Source: Pseudomonadota bacterium
GTDB taxonomy: Bacteria > Pseudomonadota > Gammaproteobacteria > Steroidobacterales > Steroidobacteraceae
Direction: 5' to 3'
Assembly: GCA_021805275.1 (NCBI GenBank)
Contig: JAJZFQ010000263.1
Span: 1-15,733, forward strand
Length of the DNA stretch: 15,733 nucleotides
The position numbers and the translations under genes are program-made. The notes beneath the pieces were generated by a model, which had not been told where the DNA came from, did not search any database, and saw only the letters and a list, made by a program, of their open reading frames with translations. This document shows, one piece after another, positions 1 through 6,249 of this stretch. Numbering within the stretch: position 1 is the first letter of the stretch; every line of letters starts with the position of its first letter.

Positions 1-8
1 ATATTTAA

Positions 9-24
9 CATAATATACATTATG
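9..24. promoter_or_regulatory. AT-rich inverted repeat at left edge
   Basis: A perfect 6-bp inverted repeat (CATAAT, 4-nt spacer ATAC, ATTATG) lies in a strongly AT-rich patch (about 1-35), unlike the GC-rich DNA around it. The arms contain -10-like hexamers on both strands. It could be a promoter or operator of a gene beyond the left edge, or it could be chance in an AT-rich patch. No gene in the window is clearly served by it, because the nearest gene (123-806) points towards it and ends about 100 nt away. Confidence 0.3.
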
Positions 25-122
25 CGAACTATAAGTACGACCTAAAGCTCGATCGGCTGTGCTGAAGGATTGCTGCCCGAAATGGCCTAATGGGCTCGTT
101 TGCGCTCTATTGAGCACGATAT

Positions 123-806
123 CTACTTTCTCGCCGGCGGCACCTGGGCAATGACTCGTCCGCTTGCCCCGAGCAGATCGATCACGGGGTTCCCGTGTGG
201 CCCAACCTTGAGGGCGATCCGTGTACGACCCTGTTTGTCCTTCAGTGCGAGGAAGACTGCACCATCAGCAGCACGCTCCATCGTCAAACGCGGCTTGCCG
301 CCGGGATGGGTCTTCAGAAACTGCTGCCACTGACTGTGTGGCAGTTTGAGGATCTCGGTCATGGGCCATTTCGGTTGGTCAATGAACGCGAGCCGAGTCA
401 TTTGCCCAGCTGCGGATTGTTCGTCATCGAGACTGAAGGTCTGATCCTGATCGTACCGGTCAAAACTGAGGTGTCCATAGCTGGACACCGTACCATTGGA
501 ATGCTTTTGACCGCCGAAGATCAGCCCACCATTCTCGGAACCTTCGTTGTTGTAAAAAAGCATCCCGGCCGTGTGCCGGTTGAACGGATATTGTTTTCCT
601 TTGACGATGGCTCCTGGGAAGCGCGTCTGGTCGGAAATCACCATCCGCAGCGTACCGTTCGGCTCCACCACGTTGATGCGTTGAACGTCGATCGTCCCGA
701 ATGTGTGTCTCTCGCGGGCGATCGAGATTGCCGAAATGGCTATGATGACAAATGCGAGCGCGGAAACTGCACCATAGATTCGCCACGCGCGGAGTTCTTT
801 TCCCAT
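123..806 (-). CDS. Membrane-anchored protein of unknown function, 227 aa
   Basis: I recognise the general type (conserved hypothetical proteins with an RINVVEPNG-like motif) but know of no assigned function. A short basic N-terminus is followed by one hydrophobic helix (about residues 12-30), so it is probably an uncleaved signal anchor with the rest in the periplasm. The body starts with IDVQRINVVEPNGTLRMVIS (39-58), has a glycine-rich centre (GMLFYNNEGSENGGLIFGG, 81-99) and a DRYDQDQT stretch (116-123). It ends with two more strand-turn units, LALKDKQGRTRIALKV (186-201) and NPVIDLLGASGRVIAQV (206-222), which resemble the first unit and suggest a repeated beta structure. The ATG start at 806 is backed by GGGAGG 8 nt upstream. 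It appears to be transcribed alone. No catalytic motif is visible. Confidence 0.8.
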   Translation of the reverse strand: MGKELRAWRIYGAVSALAFVIIAISAISIARERHTFGTIDVQRINVVEPNGTLRMVISDQTRFPGAIVKGKQYPFNRHTAGMLFYNNEGSENGGLIFGGQKHSNGTVSSYGHLSFDRYDQDQTFSLDDEQSAAGQMTRLAFIDQPKWPMTEILKLPHSQWQQFLKTHPGGKPRLTMERAADGAVFLALKDKQGRTRIALKVGPHGNPVIDLLGASGRVIAQVPPARK

Positions 807-1412
807 CTTCTGTCCTCCCGTTTTTCACACGCCGCGAGCGGGTGTCGCGCCATCGTCGCCGCCCTGCGCGTTCAGTCAATTCAGCTGCCAATGCACCGAT
901 TTGAGTAACTTACTTCTGAGCTTCAGAAAAACCCACTTCAGCGCATCCTGAGCATTTTTTTTTGCACGGTAGATGGACGCCCTCAACATGTCAAGTCGGC
1001 AACGCCACCGTGCCGCGGCGTCGGAATTTCTTAGTGCCGCATCAAATTGATGCCATTCCGGCTCTGCTTCCGCTGGATCCACTGGGAATCAAGAAGCGCT
1101 CTGATTTGCAGTCCTCGATCATCTTGCACGGGGGCGTTGATTCAATTACGACACCAGTGCGTGGGTGGCGAGCGGTGCCACCCTGGACGACTTCAATGCG
1201 GCCTCCGAGCAATGGCGCAGCCGCCGATCAGCTTCGTGAGAAATTCCCCGTGCCTGCGCAGCGGATGGACGAATCGGAGAAAGAGGGGCAGATTAGGTGA
1301 CTCCGTTGCAGCGGCGTGGAAGGCCACCGCCCTGCACCGCCGGATTTACCGAAAGCGCGTTCCGGTAATTGCGACTCACCGTCCTGCCGTCCGGCGCGAG
1401 CAGACCGCGTTC
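807..1412. other. 606-nt stretch without a convincing gene
   Basis: This lies between the hypothetical gene and the ABC permease, both on the minus strand, so it should hold the promoter of the 123-806 gene and the 3' end of the ABC transcript. A minus-strand frame (876-1082, 68 aa, helix-rich and basic) and a short plus-strand frame (about 1141-1239, containing DTSAWVASGATLDDFNAA) look somewhat protein-like. Neither has a supported start, and the plus-strand frame is closed by stops on both sides. They may be remnants of a decayed gene. A 10-nt T-run sits near 954-963, after a weak 5-bp stem (TTCAG/CTGAG). Confidence 0.35.
1346..1368. terminator. Imperfect hairpin downstream of the ABC permease
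   Basis: TTACCG (1346-1351) and CGGTAA (1363-1368) form 6-bp arms around an 11-nt centre, and two further A:T pairs are possible across one mismatch. It lies about 45-67 nt past the permease stop codon. No U-tract follows on the minus strand, so it is better read as an mRNA 3'-end stabilising hairpin or a Rho-assisted end than as a classic intrinsic terminator. Confidence 0.3.
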
Positions 1413-2837
1413 TCAGCGTACCGTCGATTCAGTCTCGAAAATCCAGTCAATCTGCGCCAGGCGTCGTGCTAATACAGGCTCTGCGGTGAGCGCAGCCCCC
1501 GCGATCACCACTGAGACGGGCAACAGCCAGAACTGCAGCCCGTGGGCCGCGAATCCCGTTGCCAGCAGCAGGGCGGCAGACAGTGCAGCGAGGAAATTCA
1601 ATGCGAGATTCATTCCCCGGCCTCCGATCTCTTTCCAGACCAGCGGAACCGCCACCAGGTAGCTGAGTCCGAAGATCAGCGCCCCGATAGACACGCTGAC
1701 GGCAAGGGTGGCCCCGTGGGAGTTCTTCATGAACCCGGCAAGAACAAGGAACGTTATGAGCGCAGTGCTTCCAGCAAGTTGCAACGCGTTACGTCGATGG
1801 GCGCGAAACAGTGCCCGGGAGAATCCGACGCGCGTTCCGTGACGCCCCGCCAGATATAGGAACGGCCAGTCGCTGCGAATCATCAGCCACTTGCCGGTGG
1901 CGATGACGGCCACGAGCGGTAATTGCGTCAGAGCCATCAGAACGCTTTGATGAACCGCGCGCGCGAGCGGTTCGTGAAATGCCCTGACGAGGATTCCAAG
2001 ACCGAGCAAAAACGCCATGGCTGCTGTGAAGTACAGTATCCATCCTACCGGTCCGAACGGAGTGATCAGCGTACGGGGAAGCGCATCTTCCTGCCAGCGC
2101 CTCGGCTGCCAGCGCATGCAGCGCCAGACGGCGCGCAACTTCCCGGCTCGGGGGAGACGGGACGCCTGCCCTGCCCTCTGGTCACTCCGATGTTCCGAGG
2201 AGTCGATGTGCAGCAGCGCTCGCGCCGGAAAATAGCGCAGTTTAGCCGCCACGACTCCCGCCGTGGTGAGCAGGAGCGGCAGCGTGACCCACAACGGAGC
2301 GAACAGCAACCGCGCCATGCTGCTGGGGACCAGAAAGAACAGCGACAGCGGCAGCAGCGGGAGCGTGAGCATCACGCGCGTGCGGCGCGATTGTCCGGTG
2401 GTTTGCGGATGTGCCATCCCCCCGATCATGGGGAGCGTAGCGAGCGAGAGGCTACTGATGAGCGGCCCTCCCAGCGCGATCAGTGGCGTCGCGAGCGCAA
2501 TTCCGACGAGTAGCAGTGCGATCAACACCGCGCCGTATTCCGCTTCCAGCAACCCGGGTATGGCCATCGAAATCTCGGTCATGACTTGCCGCCAGTAGTG
2601 CCGGGCGATGCACGAGGGCAGGAACAGCGCGAGCATCCACCACGTCATCACGAAGCCGGAGACGCCGTGATCGAATGCCGCAGCCAGTCCGTGAGCGTGC
2701 ACGAAAGCGCGTTCGTGCGGGATCCGCAGGCCGACCAGCAGGATGAACAGCGCACAGGAGATGGCGAGCGGATTTTCACGAGCCAGTACCGCTCGGAAGT
2801 AATTGCCCAGCGCCGCGCGCGCCAGCCGCAGATTCAC
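1413..2837 (-). CDS. ABC transporter permease, 474 aa
   Basis: This is a polytopic membrane protein with roughly ten hydrophobic segments and a basic cytoplasmic stretch in the middle (around residues 210-255). I do not recognise a specific permease family. The assignment as permease rests on the membrane topology and on strict pairing with the upstream ATPase gene. The GTG start at 2837 overlaps the ATPase TGA as GTGA, a 4-nt overlap typical of translational coupling. Two-gene operons of a CcmA-like ATPase and a large permease are often ABC-2-type exporters for peptides, drugs, lipids or polysaccharides, but the sequence does not reveal the substrate. No separate substrate-binding protein lies nearby, which favours export over import. 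Confidence 0.75.
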   Translation of the reverse strand: MNLRLARAALGNYFRAVLARENPLAISCALFILLVGLRIPHERAFVHAHGLAAAFDHGVSGFVMTWWMLALFLPSCIARHYWRQVMTEISMAIPGLLEAEYGAVLIALLLVGIALATPLIALGGPLISSLSLATLPMIGGMAHPQTTGQSRRTRVMLTLPLLPLSLFFLVPSSMARLLFAPLWVTLPLLLTTAGVVAAKLRYFPARALLHIDSSEHRSDQRAGQASRLPRAGKLRAVWRCMRWQPRRWQEDALPRTLITPFGPVGWILYFTAAMAFLLGLGILVRAFHEPLARAVHQSVLMALTQLPLVAVIATGKWLMIRSDWPFLYLAGRHGTRVGFSRALFRAHRRNALQLAGSTALITFLVLAGFMKNSHGATLAVSVSIGALIFGLSYLVAVPLVWKEIGGRGMNLALNFLAALSAALLLATGFAAHGLQFWLLPVSVVIAGAALTAEPVLARRLAQIDWIFETESTVR

Positions 2838-3691
2838 CGGGTCATCTCCAGGAACGCGGCCTCCAGATCCGGCTGCCGCACGACGACGGGCGCCCCTGCA
2901 TGTTGGGCCGCGTGTGCAGCGGCCCTGTCGTTCCAGCCATCGACCAGCAGTTCGCCGCGTACCCGGTCATCGGCCAGAACGGTGAGCCCCTCCGGCAGAG
3001 CTTCGCGCGCAGCCTGGACCCAGCGCATTGCAGTGCGAAACCGTTCCATGGGAGTGTCGTGCACGATCACGCCCCGGCGCATGAAAATCGCTCGGGTGGC
3101 GATTTTTTCCAGATCGGAGAGGATGTGGGAAGAAATCAGTGCGCTGCGGCCGTTCTCCCTGCAAAAGCGGCTGATCAGTGCGATGAATTCGAGCCGGGCC
3201 TGCGGATCTAAGCTCGCCACCGGCTCGTCGAACACCAGAAAGTCCGGCTCATGCCGCATGGCGAGCAGGATGGCCAGGCGCTGCTTCTGCCCGCCGGAGA
3301 GCGCTCTGACCCGCTGTGTCATGTCGAGCGCAGCCCATTCTAGGAGCCACGGCGGGACCGGACCCGGCGCGCGAGCATAGAACCGGCCGAGATATTCGAT
3401 CAGCTCGCCAACCTTGAACCATGTGAAGCCGTTCAGTGCCTGGGGAACAAACCCAATTCGGCCGAGCGTCGCTGGACGCAGCTCCTCGGTCTGCTCGCCG
3501 AAGAGCCGCACGGTCCCGGCGCTCGGCAGCAGGAATCCGAGCAGACAGCCGATCAGCGTCGTCTTGCCGGCACCATTGGGTCCCAGGAGTCCGACCACCT
3601 CCCCCGCGCCAATGGCGAACGACACTCCCGCCAGCGCTTCATGGGCTCCGTAGTTCTTACGCAGTCCCTGAACATCCACAAATGTCGTCAT
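2834..3691 (-). CDS. ABC transporter ATP-binding protein, 285 aa (CcmA/ABC-2 type)
   Basis: Nucleotide-binding subunit that hydrolyses ATP to drive the permease encoded next to it. All core motifs are visible: Walker A GPNGAGKT (37-44), Q-loop glutamine (Q84, in FVPQ), ABC signature LSGGQ (131-135), Walker B FLVFDEP (151-157), D-loop SLD (160-162) and the switch histidine in ISSHIL (H189). A C-terminal extension of about 70 residues after the core domain is typical of COG1131 exporters. The ATG at 3691 is chosen over upstream in-frame starts (reading back to 3826) because GGAGAGG lies just before it and homology begins there. Translating from further upstream would also run through AT-rich, inverted-repeat DNA that looks like a promoter. 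The stop overlaps the permease start by 4 nt. Confidence 0.93.
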   Translation of the reverse strand: MTTFVDVQGLRKNYGAHEALAGVSFAIGAGEVVGLLGPNGAGKTTLIGCLLGFLLPSAGTVRLFGEQTEELRPATLGRIGFVPQALNGFTWFKVGELIEYLGRFYARAPGPVPPWLLEWAALDMTQRVRALSGGQKQRLAILLAMRHEPDFLVFDEPVASLDPQARLEFIALISRFCRENGRSALISSHILSDLEKIATRAIFMRRGVIVHDTPMERFRTAMRWVQAAREALPEGLTVLADDRVRGELLVDGWNDRAAAHAAQHAGAPVVVRQPDLEAAFLEMTR

Positions 3692-3694
3692 TCG

Positions 3695-3701
3695 CCTCTC
3701 C
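3695..3701 (-). promoter_or_regulatory. Ribosome binding site of the ABC ATPase gene
   Basis: GGAGAGG reads towards the ATG at 3691. Its GGAG is 6 nt from the start codon. This decides the start among several in-frame candidates. Confidence 0.7.
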
Positions 3702-3739
3702 GGTATCCCATGCTTGACGTTCTGCGCCATCATCGGCTC

Positions 3740-3768
3740 GGGGATGTTCGATACGATAAAATATCCCC
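3740..3768. promoter_or_regulatory. Operator-like inverted repeat before the ABC operon
   Basis: Arms GGGGAT (3740-3745) and ATCCCC (3763-3768) bound a 29-nt element, with a few more symmetric A:T positions inside. Its centre is AT-rich and, read on the minus strand, contains TATTTTAT, a plausible -10 region roughly 70 nt before the ATPase start. An operator overlapping the promoter is a reasonable reading. No cognate regulator is encoded next to it. Confidence 0.4.
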
Positions 3769-3769
3769 C

Positions 3770-3784
3770 TGTCGTCCTGCGACA
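3770..3784. promoter_or_regulatory. Second operator-like inverted repeat (TGTCG-N5-CGACA)
   Basis: A perfect 5-bp inverted repeat with a 5-nt spacer begins one base after the 29-nt repeat. On the minus strand it falls upstream of the putative -10 element, about where a -35 box or activator/repressor half-sites would sit. The 15-bp dyad length fits a dimeric regulator site, but the arms are short enough that chance cannot be excluded. Confidence 0.35.
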
Positions 3785-3850
3785 TTTTTTTCGACCGGCC
3801 GCGACATGCCCGGTACGCGGGCACACCCTCGCGGCTCCGGACCACGCGGC

Positions 3851-4066
3851 TTACCCGGGCTGATAGACGGCAGCAAAAATTCCGGAGGAAACCGATGATG
3901 CGCTGATGAGGCGCAACTCGACGGGGCTTGCGAGGTCTCTGCACAGTGGCAGCCCGCGACCCAGGACTACCGGGTCAACCACCAGCCGAGAGTCGTCGAC
4001 CAGGCCGGAAGCCACCAGGCTTTGGGCAAATTGGGCGCCACCATCGATGATGAATGACGCGGGCAC
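3851..4066 (-). pseudogene. C-terminal remnant of a RibD/dihydrofolate-reductase-family protein
   Basis: The 71 translated residues match the end of the RibD C-terminal/dihydrofolate-reductase-like family. The pattern is FIIDGGAQFAQSLVASGLVD followed by RLVVDPVVLGRGLPL, then an SSG-x6-YQPG end. Members of this family are usually about 180-220 aa, so some 110-140 N-terminal residues are missing. An in-frame TGA sits at 4070-4072, two codons before the GTG, and none of the three upstream minus-strand frames shows the expected N-terminal half. I read it as the decayed end of a former gene rather than an expressed enzyme. A short expressed peptide from the GTG at 4066 cannot be excluded. Confidence 0.7.
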
Positions 4067-4312
4067 AGGTCACCACCGTCTGGGTCCCGGAGGTGTCTGA
4101 CGCCAGATCGGATGCTACGCCGCTGCGGGCTGGCCGCCGGTAGATCGCCGTCCGTCCCGACGAATATGCCGCCTCGCCAGACGCCGGCGGAATGAATCGC
4201 ATCGCCCGATCGACTTCACGGTGCTGCCGCCATCACCGCTCACGCCGCATATCACCTCAGCGTCCAAAGACCTACAATCGGCGTCACCGACACCAGACCA
4301 CGCGAGGCCGAT
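4067..4312. other. Intergenic DNA without a recognised gene
   Basis: With the pseudogene and the ABC promoter region, this makes about 620 nt (3692-4312) without an intact gene. The minus-strand frames contain no recognisable continuation of the dihydrofolate-reductase-like protein. The only signal seen is a possible -10 box for the downstream channel gene. Confidence 0.5.
4273..4278 (+). promoter_or_regulatory. Possible -10 box of the TMEM175-like gene
   Basis: TACAAT matches five of six positions of the sigma-70 -10 consensus and lies 35 nt before the GTG start, which would give a short leader. No good -35 hexamer is present at 16-18 nt spacing. Confidence 0.35.
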
Positions 4313-4888
4313 GTGGGTACCGAGCGAATAGAAGCCTTCAGCGATGGCGTAATTGCCATTTTGATCACCATCATGGTGCTCGATCTGAAAATCCCGCGGG
4401 ACGTGGATTTACGAGCGCTGATTCCGGTGGCGCCCGTGCTGCTGACCTATGTGCTGAGCTTCATCTACCTCGGCATCTACTGGAACAACCACCACCATCT
4501 GCTGCGAGCGACACATCGCGTGAGCGGGGGCATTCTCTGGGCGAATCTGCATCTGCTGTTCTGGCTCTCGCTCATTCCGTTCACCACCGGTTGGATGGGT
4601 GAGAACCATTTTGCATCCGTTCCGACTGCCGCATACGGTCTGGTTCTCCTGATGGCGGCCGTGGCATGGTGGATACTCCAGCAGCGGATCATGGCCACCC
4701 AGGGCGATGAATCGATTCTGCGGCGGGCGATCGGTGCCGACTGGAAGGGCAGAGTCTCTCCCCTGCTCTATCTGCTCGCCATCGTACTGGCCGCCGAGGC
4801 GCGATGGGTCTCCCTCGGGTTGTACACGCTGGTGGCGCTGCTGTGGCTCATTCCGGACCGGCGGATCGAGCGAGTGTTGGAGGCGTGA
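4313..4888 (+). CDS. TMEM175-family (DUF1211) potassium channel homologue, 191 aa
   Basis: Inner-membrane protein of the TMEM175 family. Bacterial members form potassium-conducting channels that lack the classical TVGYG filter. The family hallmark RxxxFSD is present at the start of the first helix (R5, F9-S10-D11, then GVIAILITIMVLDLKIP). A His-rich turn WNNHHHLL and the helix WANLHLLFWLSLIPFTTGWM follow, as in other members, with about six hydrophobic segments in total. The length is close to the usual 190-210 aa. The GTG at 4313 is chosen because GAGG precedes it by 5 nt and the family N-terminus begins here. The ATG at 4311 is in another frame. It stands alone, between a pseudogene and a convergent SRAP gene. 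Channel activity is inferred from the family. Confidence 0.88.
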   Translation: MGTERIEAFSDGVIAILITIMVLDLKIPRDVDLRALIPVAPVLLTYVLSFIYLGIYWNNHHHLLRATHRVSGGILWANLHLLFWLSLIPFTTGWMGENHFASVPTAAYGLVLLMAAVAWWILQQRIMATQGDESILRRAIGADWKGRVSPLLYLLAIVLAAEARWVSLGLYTLVALLWLIPDRRIERVLEA

Positions 4889-4927
4889 TGGGTCCGGATC
4901 GACCGGCCGCCGCCGCTCTGCGTGCGA

Positions 4928-5641
4928 TCAGAGTCGCGCGCCCGCGGCGAGCGACCCTCGCGGGGTGAAATGCCCGACTGCCCGCACGAGCTCCGGATCG
5001 TCGCAGTGAAGGGAGTTGATGCGCGGGCTGACCGCGTGGCTGGCCAGCAGCTCCTCAGGAGCCGTTCGCAGCAGCGCTTTCGCCTCGACCGGGGTTCCCC
5101 GCAGCCAGGTGTCGACGTCCTCGGCCGCAATGATCGCCGGCATCTCGCGCGTCGCGCTCTGAATGGACTCGATCGGTGCACAGGCCGGCACCGTCAGGAT
5201 CGTACATCCCTCGATCACATCACCGTCCTCGGTCTCGGTACGATCCCAGATGCCCGCCACTGAGAACACGTCGCGGTCGTGGGCATGGACGAAGTACGGC
5301 TGTCGGTATCCTGCCGGGGTCAAACGCCAGGTGTAGAACCCGGCGAACGGTAGAATGCAGCGTTGGCTGTTGAGCCAGGGTCCGCGAAAGAGCGGGCTGT
5401 CTTCGAGCGAGCCGACCGCGAGGCGCAGCCACAGTCCCGCCGACGTGTCGCCGTTGGCCCACGCCGGGGTCAGTCCCCAACGCATCATCACGGCCTCGGA
5501 CTGACCGGCATGGAGCCGCACCGCGGGGACATAGCGCGTCGGCGCCACGTTGAAGCTGGCTGCGAAGCGCCACCACCTGCACTGGGGTGCAAGTTCGCGC
5601 TCCGCCAGACCCTGATCCGGGACCACATATCGCTCGCACAT
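4928..5641 (-). CDS. SRAP (YedK/HMCES-like) family protein with altered active site, 237 aa
   Basis: SRAP proteins attach covalently to abasic sites in single-stranded DNA through Cys2 after removal of the initiator Met. The start at 5641 is set by this rule: it gives MCERY, matching the family MCGRY, whereas the longer 275-aa reading buries the Cys. Visible family blocks are FNVAPTRYVPAVR (30-42), MMRWGLTPAWA (52-62), QRCILPFAGFYTW (93-105), and the C-terminal ETEDGDVIEGCTILT (136-150) and SPRIN (205-209). Several canonical residues differ. The NARxE block reads WLRLA (71-75), the Glu of GFYEW is Thr104, and the HxRMP block reads TREMP (164-168), without His. So Cys2 is kept, but the Asn, Glu and His helpers appear lost. 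I recall related proteins sharing GFYTW, so this may be a distinct subclade rather than decay. No SOS box was recognised. Confidence 0.85.
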   Translation of the reverse strand: MCERYVVPDQGLAERELAPQCRWWRFAASFNVAPTRYVPAVRLHAGQSEAVMMRWGLTPAWANGDTSAGLWLRLAVGSLEDSPLFRGPWLNSQRCILPFAGFYTWRLTPAGYRQPYFVHAHDRDVFSVAGIWDRTETEDGDVIEGCTILTVPACAPIESIQSATREMPAIIAAEDVDTWLRGTPVEAKALLRTAPEELLASHAVSPRINSLHCDDPELVRAVGHFTPRGSLAAGARL

Positions 5642-5660
5642 GGACGAACCATAGTCCATG
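5639..5660. promoter_or_regulatory. Inverted repeat enclosing the SRAP start codon
   Basis: CATGGAC (5639-5645) and GTCCATG (5654-5660) are perfect 7-bp arms around an 8-nt loop. In the minus-strand mRNA the ATG at 5641 lies in one arm, and an in-frame upstream ATG (5659) lies in the other. The hairpin could mask initiation, or the dyad could be an operator. No strong Shine-Dalgarno sequence precedes the start, which makes structure-controlled initiation conceivable. Confidence 0.4.
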
Positions 5661-6249
5661 CCGACCGCAGCGCCTGTGACGCATTGCACGAGTTGACTCA
5701 CGGAGGCTTGCAGCGCGACATCCGACGCCCCCGGACCGCACCAATCTGTCGGCAAACAGCGTCAATCTTCGATTGATCTGATCTCGACCGACTGACGTCT
5801 CGGCTGCCCCGTGCGCGTGACCCTCCGCCCGCCCTCGGCGCGCGTCCCGCCGGGGGCGGGTGCGGGCTCGACCCGATCCACACTCCGACCATCCGGACAG
5901 GATGCGAGCCGAAGCCATGGCGGCCGAGGCGTAGCCGCAGGGCTCGTTCGCATACGCACTCGGCGCAGTGGGCCGGTGCACCGCGGCCATCAGGTGTTCC
6001 GCGCGCACCGGTTGTGCAGCGTACGGGACGCGACCTCTCTGCCGCGGGGCCCAGGCCGCTCGCGCGGAGGGTACGCTATCCGCACGGGCTTCCGGAGGCG
6101 CGGCACCCCAGCCGAGCTCGGTTTTTGAGCGAAACGTAAGGCCGCTCTCTATAATTTTGGGCCGTCCGTTGCACCCTCGCGCGAACCGTTCACGCCAACG
6201 ACTCTGGGTGCGGTCAGTCGGACACCCAGCACGACCCGGGGTCTTCATC
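5642..6249. other. 608-nt divergent intergenic region
   Basis: This lies between the SRAP gene (minus) and the FUSC-type gene (plus), so it should hold both promoters. A long minus-strand open frame (6251-5220) crosses it, but its C-terminal part is only another frame of the SRAP gene and its N-terminal part is low-complexity Arg/Ala-rich sequence, as expected of GC-rich noncoding DNA. A small perfect hairpin, TCAATC-TTC-GATTGA, occurs at 5762-5776. No gene is supported. Confidence 0.5.
6125..6155 (+). promoter_or_regulatory. Sigma-70-like promoter of the FUSC-type gene
   Basis: A perfect TATAAT (6150-6155) stands out in GC-rich DNA, with TTGAGC (6125-6130) 19 nt upstream as a fair -35. The spacing is slightly long. 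It would give a leader of roughly 85-90 nt before the ATG at 6250. This is the best promoter match I found in the window. Confidence 0.5.

Noticed and set aside
954..963. T-run preceded by a weak stem as an intrinsic terminator on the plus strand
   Set aside because: No plus-strand gene lies upstream, and the stem is only about 5 bp with a wobble pair, so it is probably incidental.
5642..5755. Longer SRAP reading starting at 5755 (275 aa)
   Set aside because: The family requires Cys directly after the initiator Met, and the added 38 residues show no homology.
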